From the NCBI GenBank assembly GCA_034670405.1, contig JAXDDX010000044.1, positions 2,102,501 to 2,166,500 of the forward strand: DNA of 64,000 nucleotides, given 5' to 3'. Under the pieces are notes generated by a model. The model ran no database searches and was not told where the DNA came from. It saw nothing but the letters and a program-made list of their open reading frames with translations. Position 1 is the stretch's first letter. Each line of letters begins with the position of its first letter. The DNA is from Hoplostethus atlanticus. Lineage: Eukaryota; Chordata; Actinopteri; Trachichthyiformes; Trachichthyidae. Below, one piece after another: positions 55,084-64,000 of this stretch. Both the position numbers and the translations under genes were made by a program.

Positions 55084-57070
55084 TCACGCCTCCAACTCCA
55101 GCCCCAGACCTAGTTTGTGACCACCAGCATTGATGCTCTTTCCATCAACCAGTGCTGACAGGACTAGTTTCATTCCTGGGGGGAAAAAAATAAAAGTTAC
55201 TTTAAGAGAAAAGAAAGGGTCAATCTTTGGAAGTGGTTGGGACTATCTAAGAGGAGATGATTCTTACCAGGCCGCAGAGTTTGGGTGTATCCAATTCCCA
55301 CTAAACTGGCATTATTTACTTTAGCCTGAAAAAAAAGAAACATTAAGTCAATCAAACCAACCAATTCAAATATACATTTCTGTGTGGTGATAATTCAGTT
55401 TGTCTTAATTATTCAGTTGCATGACCCAACTATGCCATTTAACCAATGTCCACAGTAGAACAGCACTTACCGTTATAGGAGGCACTGGAGTCCAACTGGT
55501 ATTTGGCAGGCAACGCCAAAGCGGGTGCTGTTGCTGCCTGCTGTCCAGGCAAGATTAACAGCAGTCTCCAGTTTATCATTTACCTTCTGGTAAATGGACC
55601 CACCAAACTCTGATCCATCGTTACTGGGAAGAAAAAGACATCTGCACTTCAGTATCTTGATTTGATGAACTACCATATGAGAAACTGATCAGATCCATAC
55701 AGTGTGATCAGCTCATTGCAAAGCTCTTTGGGATACTTGACTCAACAGTGAACAGCACACATGGTGTTTAGGTCAAACATTTGCTGATGCAAACACGTAC
55801 ACATTAGTATGAAGCTGGAAGTCCCCAGTCTTGTAGCCAACTGCAAAGTTGCTCTGGGTCATCTTGGATTTGGCTGTGTCAAAGGTCATTTGGTAGCCAG
55901 CCAGCCATCCCTCATAGCCAGTCACTGCTGCTCCATGTATTGCAGGGCCAGCAAAATCAAAGTCTAAGTCAACACCAAGATTAAGGTATTCACGTTTATA
56001 GGCTGTCTTGACTTTGCCACTCTTCTTGCTGTGAGATGACAAAAATAAAATCAAGAGAATTAATTAAATCACATCAGATATTTGCTACGACCAACTTATT
56101 TTGCTGTATAATTATTTTCATTTAACAGACTGGCCATAGCTTACCCAGTATTTGGTGAAAATGTTGTGTCAAAAGTAAGTTTAAGCCCTTTGCTGATCTA
56201 AAGAAGAAAATCATTTAGTTAGTTCCATTTAGTTTAATTATTAGTGCAGTTTTATTAGTAAAATGATCAGTGGCATGCATACTGGTGTTCTTCATTTACC
56301 TGATCCTCAACACAAATTTCTGTTCCAAGTGTGTTGTCCGTGGTCCACTTCTCTGTAAATGTCAGTCCATATTCTGCCCACTTGTACTTTGTTTCCAGGC
56401 TTCCATTGACCTTGCTGGTGTCTGTGTTCGATGAACCAGAGGTTTTGAATTCCTACACAGAATAGACAAGATAATAGGGTTGAGAACTGCATCTACCGCC
56501 ACTGATGTCTGAACCAAAGATTTGAAGCCAACTGACTTATCATTAAAAAAAATCAAGACAACAAAGGCAAAGATTCCATTGTAAACTACTGTTCTATATC
56601 ATTGCATTGCAATGAGCCCGGCTGCACTGCCATTATAAATAACAAAGAGTCAAGCTTAAATTAATTATACAGGTAAGACAGATACAGGTAAATCAAATGT
56701 CCAAATATCAAAAGAGACAAAAGCAAGAAAATGGTTAAAAGCAAGAGGACACACTGAAAATCATTCAGTAGGTAATTTGAGTAATTTGGTTTGACTACCA
56801 TTTGCATTGTTGACTATCAGGTATATATGGCTGTAATAACTGCTAAACTCACCACGCCACTTGTAGACTTGGTCTTCACATCAAGTTTAACCAATCCAAA
56901 ACCTGCAAAGACATTCACAGAGAGAAACCAATTAGGACTATCCTCGAAGGGGCCATTAAATACACTCTTATAAAAATGACTGCATAAGCTTGCTTTGAAT
57001 TACCATATCCTTTGTTGAAGATGTCCTTTGCCGATTTTCCAAGGTCTGCATATGATGGAGGGACTGCCAT
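55084..57070 (-). CDS. vdac2: Voltage-dependent anion channel 2
   Basis: Eight coding exons, minus strand, in transcript order: 57070-57004, 56902-56853, 56452-56300, 56197-56145, 56028-55801, 55623-55471, 55325-55268, 55175-55084. They read [18 protein letters not shown] (N-terminal helix), [50 protein letters not shown], the porin signature region [76 protein letters not shown], and the end [11 protein letters not shown]. The product is the 19-strand beta-barrel of the outer mitochondrial membrane that passes ATP and metabolites and holds BAK. The expected length of 283 residues is met only if two extra single bases in exon 55471-55623 are discounted (coding sum 854, not 852 bases). One lies just after FGV, the other just before the exon end. 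Start chosen from the family N terminus. Confidence 0.95.
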
Positions 57071-57075
57071 TATGC

Positions 57076-58216
57076 CTGTCACACAAATAAAATTTGCAAG
57101 AGTATAAGTGGTGACATAGGTACATCTCCTAAAACATGAAGACTATTATGGAGAATGCCTTGTGTAACATGAAAAACAATTCCTCATCCAAAGTATGTGG
57201 TACAAACAAGTAAGAAAGATATCCACCAGTAAACGTACGGCAGAAAACACTCTTGCAAGGTCTAACTACAACTACTGTTCTGCAGGGGAAGGGAAGGGAT
57301 TATTTTATTGAAACGTATAACAATACAAATATTGTCGTTGCCATGTCTTACTCTTTGTGTTATCAGACAACTGTACAACCATAAAAACGTGACTTGGTTC
57401 CGAGTCGCAAAAAGCCAATGAATGAGGAAATGTGTCGCATAGTTGTGACGTCAAGCAGACAAAAACGATAGCTAACAAATTGAAGTTTGTACCTGATAGC
57501 ATTATGTGAGTTTTGTCTATTTCATACGGCCAATGTTTAAGAGTTACCGTGCACCTTTCTGTACTACAAATACACCGTGTGGAAAATATATGCTTACATC
57601 ACAGCTTTCGTTAGCCGTAATTAGCCAGTTACATTTAACGTAACGTAACGTTTATATCTATATAAAAAAGTTACACTTTTTTTAATTGGTTCGCACTAAC
57701 ATCTGACCTGGTTTGGTGGTTTGGTTTGGTGGAAGACTGGGAACAGGTGAAACAATTTCGTAAGTTGAAATTGTATCGGAAAATTGCTTCTGTATGTATT
57801 AGATATATGCCAAATTGATAAGTGGACCCCAGCGACTAGTAAAATGTCAATCGTGTTCTACGACGTGTGTGCACCCTGACGATAAGCAACACAACATTGA
57901 ATCGACAGATTTTAATGGAGTTTGGCCTGACGTCCAAGCCATAAAAGATGGAACAGGACGTATCGTTCTGGTAAGGTGTGTTTTATGGCTAGCAAATGAG
58001 ACATCTGATAGCAATCTCCTGCTTATTCCAAGAAACCACACATTTAAACACCGTGGGAACTTATGTTATTGAAGATTTACAGCAAAGTATTTTCAACTCA
58101 AATAACTACTTACCAAGGCGCTGGTACTTTCAACGTTACTGTCAACTTAGGTGAAAGGCAAAACAACCTGAACTGCTGTAGGACGACGTGAAGGAGACAC
58201 CGCAACCAACACCCAC
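57076..58216 (-). other. vdac2: vdac2 5' intron
   Basis: The exon carrying the start codon begins at 57075 after a cctgtgtgacag-like acceptor, five bases before the ATG, so an upstream non-coding exon must exist. No other coding exon is seen in this stretch; a plus-strand frame at 57815-58072 has no known relative. Confidence 0.55.
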
Positions 58217-58260
58217 CTGACCTCGGCGCCGCAGGACCCTGAAACATAGCTGTTTATTTC
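58217..58260 (-). promoter_or_regulatory. vdac2: Candidate vdac2 non-coding exon 1 / promoter
   Basis: GC- and CpG-rich spot (ctgcggcgccgaggtcag on the minus strand) ending in a good donor, cag|gtgggt. It is the only CpG-dense, donor-bearing segment upstream of vdac2. Start site not determinable. Confidence 0.3.
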
Positions 58261-58699
58261 TATGCCCATTTGCAATTGAGGCATGACGGGACCTTATTGT
58301 GGTTCTCCGCCAATGTATTAAAGACTTGGGTGGTGGTTTACTAGTAATACATCTGATTCATATCACCTGTAAAAAGCCAACATTTTCATTGTTATTTTCT
58401 ACTCGTAGCTCGTACACGGCAACTGGAAGCCCTCTATATCACCATGGCAACCATTACGTTAGGCCGTAATACGTGATAGTGTGGGTAAATTTGAGTCATT
58501 TGACAAGTTAGGCTGATCAGTTTTCAGTCTTAAGTACGTCCATACTCCGTCACTGGTTTGGAGTTGGTTGGTTGAGTTGCCTGTTAAACATGAACATCTT
58601 TCTTTTTTTTAAAACGTTAAAAAGAAAAAAGAAATCCCTCTCGCTTACACACATACACAACCACTCACTCCATGGCTGGAAAAAAGATAATCGTTGGGC

Positions 58700-60165
58700 C
58701 TTTGATTTCAACTGTTTATTAATGGGAAAGACTGAAAGAGACATGGATTTAGTAATGTGGCAATGCAAGAGCGTATAAACACAACACTATCATGCCTCAA
58801 TGAATGGATGGTCTGTAGCTAGTAAACTCCATTTAGAAAGATCATGTACGCTAACATGCCATAATGACAAAATCAACTGCAACAACTCTATTATAGTGGC
58901 AGGTTGTTATTTGTTGTAACCAAATTAATTGCACAGACTAATCTGAAATCAAACTTACACTTAAAAAAAGCAATTTTGTTTAAAACAAATACATAGTTAT
59001 GAGCAACTGTAAACGTATTTCTCAATGTGCATGTTGCAATAACTATATGAAATATAAAAATACCTATTGACATTTACAAAATGAAATAAATTAATGCAAT
59101 ATAAACAAACATACAAATTTAAGGGTCCTAAAATTTGGGAACTGATACTATAAATTCAAAAAACGATGTCTAGGGATTGATATCCTGATAGGTTCAAATT
59201 GTACTAAGGTCTGGTCATTTACACCATAGAATGGTAAAAAAAAACAACTATACAACTACCCAATACTAAACATGGAACAATTCTTATACACACAAACGTA
59301 TTGTAACACCGAAGGTAATTGGCAAACGGAATGATATTTAAGACAACTGCAAAACATTTTTCATTCCATATTTTGGCTGATTTACAAAACCGAACAATAT
59401 AAACAGAGGAAATCAAGATCTGTTGTAGTTCATCTTGCAATGAGCCATGAATAACTCTTTCGGCATTTAGTAACACTGTCAAAAAGCACAGAACACTCTC
59501 AAGGAATACAGAAGACTTTGCAATACTTTAAAGCAATGGCAAACAAGTAACATCTGTTGCACAACATGATGGACAATGTATTGCTATACAGAAGTCAGCA
59601 ACAGTGTTATGTAAATCCTTTAAATATTGCTTTTCCTATGGTCCATAGACTTCCATTTGGATGAATTACAAAGGGGAAAATAAGACACATTTTTCATTTA
59701 TGTATCCTGATCTGAACCATGACATAAAGTTATTTAATTACACAACAATGTTAAATTGCTGAACAGGATTTGGTTAAATAATGCCAGAGAATTTCATAGT
59801 AGTTTATCCCTATACCACTAACCGCTATGCAGAAATTATCAACCAATGAATGTGACATATCTCTCTATGTTCACTTTTCAAGTGAAGCAAAGGGAGCCGC
59901 AGGGCTTTTAACAAACTCTGGAGGGTTTATGGATTTAGTTAATCCCCCTGAAATCGGGAATGACAGGGAAGCATACGGACAGCTAAGTCACAGAATATGA
60001 GGAGTTATGGCTCTGCGTACCCTGTCAGACCATGGCAATGATAGGATCATGTAAGCCGTCGTCATTACTCTGGAGTTATATCAATGAAGATATCACACAC
60101 CACCACAGCTGGCAACTTGAGAGAGCAGGCTAAGTAGTGTCTTTCAGTGCTGCTGCTGCTGTGCC
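58700..60165 (-). other. samd8: Probable samd8 3' UTR
   Basis: AT-rich non-coding stretch after the samd8 stop. The first clear minus-strand AATAAA (plus tttatt) is at 58715-58720, giving a UTR of about 1.4 kb. It ends about 450 bases from the vdac2 promoter candidate. Confidence 0.45.
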
Positions 60166-62723
60166 CTACCCAATCAGCCTCCTCATCATAACAGGCCTAG
60201 GGAAGGGCCAGCAGTACTCGTTGGGTACAGGCCCGTTGACGTTGCACTCAAAGAAGGAGAACATGGGGAACCAGATGCGAGCTCGGCGACTCTGCTGGTA
60301 GGCCCGGGTATTGGCTAGAGTGTGGTAGTACAGGAAGAGTCTTGTAGTGATGTAGAATGCTATGAAGACATCAATGGAGTAGTGTTCATGAGCAGCCAGG
60401 ATGAAGAAGATGCCAAATAGATTCAGGACCCAGGACATGGTGTGAATGAAGTTCCAGCTCCTTGGAGTGTCTGTTGGTGAAAGCAGCAAAGATAACAACG
60501 TAAGAATTCTGGATGTAGTTGTGGAGTGTTGCACAAAATGTTGATTTTTTATTTTTCTTTCCCAACATCTAGCATTTCCTTTTTGGACAGACCATTATTG
60601 CCCAAACAGACTGAGGCAATCTGGTTGTTTTTAATTTTAAGTGTAGTACCAATGAAGGACACTGGATGGCAACAAAGGGACAATGATTCCAAAGTGGTTA
60701 CACTGTTCTCCCTGCAGCTCTGTGTCTCCCATGACAAAGTTCTATAACAGCCAAAACATATCCAGAGGGGCCACTCACACTCTGTGACAAAGAAGTTGAG
60801 CATGGTTAGGACCACAGTGTGGCCGCTGAACATGTAGTCGCCACATGTATGGACTCCGGTCAGGGTCATTCCAAAACCACTCCAGATGGCCACTGCTCGT
60901 TGCAATTTGGCCCACATATCACCATATATCTAGAGGGAGAGAGGAAATGACACGGTCAGCACTGCAGCCTCTCCAGGAGATTAGTGTGTAAGAGATGATA
61001 CACACATCTGGACTGACAACCTACAAGTGAGATTGTGATGTGAGTGACAAGTGTTCTTCATATAGCCAGCGCAATGTTACCTTTCCTGAGCACTGCAGGT
61101 GCTGTCCTGGCACAGACAGGGAGGTGACAAACATGGTGATGCAGCGCAGCATGAACACCGTTCCCATGAGGCTGCACAGGCGCCGCAACAGGATTGACCT
61201 ACAAGTTGTCAGAACATAGTTGACCTCTGCATTATTTATTTAATGGACATACATATCCTGCTGCACAATCCTTCAAGTGACAACATTACAGTAAAGTGAA
61301 AGGTGGTGGTCATTTATTAATGCTTGGCCTTTGCAGCTGTGAATAGTCTACCTGTGTTTATGCAGCAGCAGAACCAGCAGCCAGATATTGCAGAGGATCA
61401 CTCCACATGCCTCGGCCATGGCAAAGGCCCATGGTATTCTAGGCACACTGTTAAGAGAAAAAATGGTTTAATCCTTCTAAAGCCAAGCTCAGATAACTTA
61501 CACTAGCGCTAACCCTAGCATAAAGTGACCAACAGACTGCTTGGCAGTTAAAGCTTTAGATTTAGAACAGGCTCTAATTTCAGTGTTCAAAATTATCTTT
61601 TTACTTTCATATGATTGATTTCAAATAGCCAAATATGCACTTAAATGTAACATTAAAATCTGTAAGACTAACCAGTCACATGCTTTGACCAGTTATCTAG
61701 CCAAAGCATTGGGAGCTTGAACAACTTGTCTCACGATGCCTTATGTTGCCAAAAGCACTCTGGCATTTTCCATATATTCGCTCTCACAGCAAGCCAAGAC
61801 TTTCCATGAACAGCTCAATGCTGGTCATAAACAACGGGTCATACCATTTACCGCAAAGTAGGTCACTCAAAAAGATCTCTTTAAACCAAAGGGAGCCTAT
61901 CAGGAATATGTAGGGCAATAATAGAAACTTGCTATTAGAAAGTAGGGCAATTATAATGTCCACCATCTGGTATAATATTCCGACAGTTGATTAAAAAAAA
62001 TGCAAAGGCTTTTCTTGCTTCTCCCTCAATTTGCCATTTGAGAACTGACTAATGCTGTCATGAAAGCAACTTTTTTGTTGTTCTTCTAAAGCTATCTGAC
62101 AGTGCGTGTAACAAAAATAAGGCTTGAGAGTCTCTACATACCAAACGAGAGCAGTAAGAAACCTACCTGTCTAGGAAAATGTCTGGCAGTGGGGGGTAGG
62201 TGCGCATGTCAGGCACCCTCTCGTGCACTATGACCATGACAAAGGACGTGAACCCAAACACAAATACCACATAGATCGAACTAAGCACTGTCTTCCAGTA
62301 CTCTGGATCCAAGCGCCTTGTCTGCTGCTTGTACTTCCCATTAGTGTACTGGTGGTACTCCTCGCCAGCCGGTGCCGTCTCAGTGTTGTCACAGTCTCTG
62401 CCCGGGTCTCCGTTACACAGCCAGTCCAAAGTACCTCCAGAGCCCGCTGGGGAGTGGCCATCAAAGGGAAGACCGAGCTCCTCCAACAGGTCAATGTTCT
62501 GTTTCTGGAGTTTGCGGATCGACACCATCAGCCGTTTGATATCCCCCAGCACCTTGAGCTCCAGAGGTGGGGAGCGGAGGTCATACTCACTGAGGGTCAG
62601 CAGGCTGGTGCCGTCCAGTCGGTGCTTGTTGCAAAGCAGGTCTACATAGTCACAGAAACCCTCCTCCTTCAGCCACTTGGCCACATGTTTGGTGGTCCAG
62701 CGACGGACACTCAGTTGGGTCAT
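60166..62723 (-). CDS. samd8: Sphingomyelin synthase-related protein 1 (SAMD8/SMSr)
   Basis: Five coding exons, minus strand, in transcript order: 62723-62167, 61447-61352, 61198-61081, 60929-60779, 60470-60166; all GT-AG, in phase, 408 residues (human 415). The start is set at 62723 ([18 protein letters not shown]) because a polypyrimidine tract and acceptor ccttcag lie just upstream; the open frame continuing to 62771 is intron. A SAM domain covers about residues 5-70. Six membrane segments follow, the first near 147-170 ([18 protein letters not shown]). The lipid phosphatase/phosphotransferase triad is present: H294 in GDYMFSGHT, and H337 and D341 in EHYSIDV. The enzyme makes ceramide phosphoethanolamine from ceramide and phosphatidylethanolamine in the ER and acts as a ceramide sensor; the SAM domain drives self-association. 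The C terminus keeps [15 protein letters not shown]. No breaks seen. Confidence 0.96.
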
Positions 62724-64000
62724 TTCCTCCTCACTCTGAAGGCTGGGGGAATTGGGGGAAGAAGATTTCAATACATCAGACTTTCTCAGTGCAAGTCAAA
62801 CAATTGTGTTTTTCCCCTCATATCAACATTGGTGTCACATTGACTTGCTGACAAACATACAAATGAATCCTAAAGAGAAGTAGGCACTATTAGGCAGACA
62901 TTATTTCCACTGAATCAGCAATACTGGATCCAAACATATCATGCAAGACTGCCACATAGACAGAAAATAACTTTAGTTTCTAACAAACAAGTTCAACACA
63001 ATTCCTGACCTAGACAGGCAAGCTGAGCTAGTCCCAACTTGAGCAAACTTATGAAGCAAGCACTGGCAATAGTGTCTGTGAAAGAATAGTTTGCGTAATC
63101 AAAACCAGAAACCACCCTCTATTGACACCAGTAATGTAGGTGAAAGAGCCTTTCCAGTGGTCATGGATAAATGACTTACTGGTCTAGCCCAGCCCTACTC
63201 GCAATCCTATTACTAACCAGCACTATCCTACACTAGATATAAGCACCTCGGCATCTGAACTGATCGAATCTCAAACCTTTGAGCCCAATTACAATGTTAT
63301 TGTGTGAACACACAGTGTTTCTTAAGACTATCCCTAACAGATAGCCACTAACTTCATAATGATGGCATTTCTCCCCAATAAGAGATACGTTTTTCTTTAA
63401 ACAAAATAAGTGTATCACTGTCCTGTCATTAAGACACAGTGAGTATATTTTCATTGATACAATATTTGATTTCCAAATTGAGCCTGTGAAAAGATTTTCT
63501 ATTAATCAAGTCTACCTCCTGTTCCCCAGGCCTGCTGTGATGGGATATGTGTACAATCTATTGCACTAATCACTCTCAGGAATCCTAATGACTCCAGCTC
63601 ACTTGATATACAACAGTAAATTCCAATCATTATTGATAACTATAGTCAACTAAGGTTACCTGGTATTTGATAGCCAGCCAGAGTGGGCAAATCGCCTGGA
63701 AACGCTACAAACATTTATTAAATCTCTAGTATAATAAATCCTTATGAAAAGCAAAGGTCTCTAAACACCATTGCCCTGCGAAGAGTCCTTCTGTTAATTC
63801 AATAGTATCCCTCTATAAAAAAAAATTCATTTGAATGCAATGTGTTTGTTCATATCTGGCTTTGTCAATGGGATTTATGCAATAAAGATTGTTAACAAGT
63901 CAACAGGATCATCTAGGAATGATGGTGCCATTTATCCAGAGAGTTGATTGGTGAGGAGGTGGGCTTTTATCCGTTTTGGTTCGATAACCTGAACACAACC
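62724..64000 (-). other. samd8: samd8 upstream intron / 5' region, no coding exon seen
   Basis: The first coding exon follows an acceptor (ttcccccagccttcag, about 62737-62752), so at least one non-coding 5' exon should lie upstream, either here or beyond the window edge. I see no CpG-rich promoter or donor-bearing exon in this AT-rich stretch. Confidence 0.45.

Noticed and set aside
62724-62771. N-terminal extension of samd8 to 62771
   Set aside because: The extra residues lie in a polypyrimidine tract and branch-point region upstream of a good acceptor; the family start aligns with 62723.
62223-62843. 206-codon plus-strand frame over samd8 exon 1
   Set aside because: Antisense shadow of the SAM-domain exon, which has clear family identity on the minus strand.

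Overview
This window is nuclear DNA from a ray-finned fish, probably a percomorph teleost. The evidence is: intron-split vertebrate genes with GT-AG borders; fish-typical L2-like, Rex1/CR1-like and Tc1-like transposon remnants; and the gene order znf503(+) - comtd1(+) - vdac2(-) - samd8(-). That order and those orientations match the human 10q22 block ZNF503-COMTD1-VDAC2-SAMD8. No bacterial, phage, CRISPR or operon-like content is visible.

Layout. 1-2.4 kb is a junkyard of LINE and SINE pieces: an L2-like LINE deleted from its endonuclease domain straight to its 3' tail, a tRNA-derived SINE head, and a 5'-truncated antisense Rex1/CR1-like LINE whose reverse transcriptase frame is still long and open. 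2.4-25.4 kb is a gene desert upstream of znf503. It has no supportable gene, but holds several AT-rich, homeobox-site-rich blocks that read like conserved non-coding enhancers, a 250-bp foldback element and a G-rich tract. 25.4-28.9 kb is znf503 (promoter, two coding exons, 3' UTR). 28.9-49 kb is a second gene desert with further enhancer-like blocks, an unnamed dispersed repeat and a small MITE. 49.7-53.6 kb is comtd1 in seven coding exons; its first intron holds a second, inverted copy of that repeat fused to a Tc1 remnant. 55.1-57.1 kb is vdac2 (eight coding exons, minus strand), tail-to-tail with comtd1. 60.2-62.7 kb is samd8 (five coding exons, minus strand), whose 5' non-coding end seems to lie beyond the window.

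The genes are not a pathway. znf503 is a developmental transcriptional corepressor, and long flanking deserts are typical of its locus. comtd1 is a membrane-anchored O-methyltransferase-like protein, vdac2 the outer mitochondrial membrane channel, and samd8 the ER ceramide phosphoethanolamine synthase SMSr. The latter three look like ordinary compact housekeeping neighbours.

The most notable irregularities are three single-base indels inside otherwise well conserved coding exons of comtd1 (one missing base) and vdac2 (two extra bases). All fall within about 2.3 kb, while znf503 and samd8 are fully open. A local consensus error is the simplest explanation. The enhancer-like blocks are inferences from composition and context; no alignment was possible.
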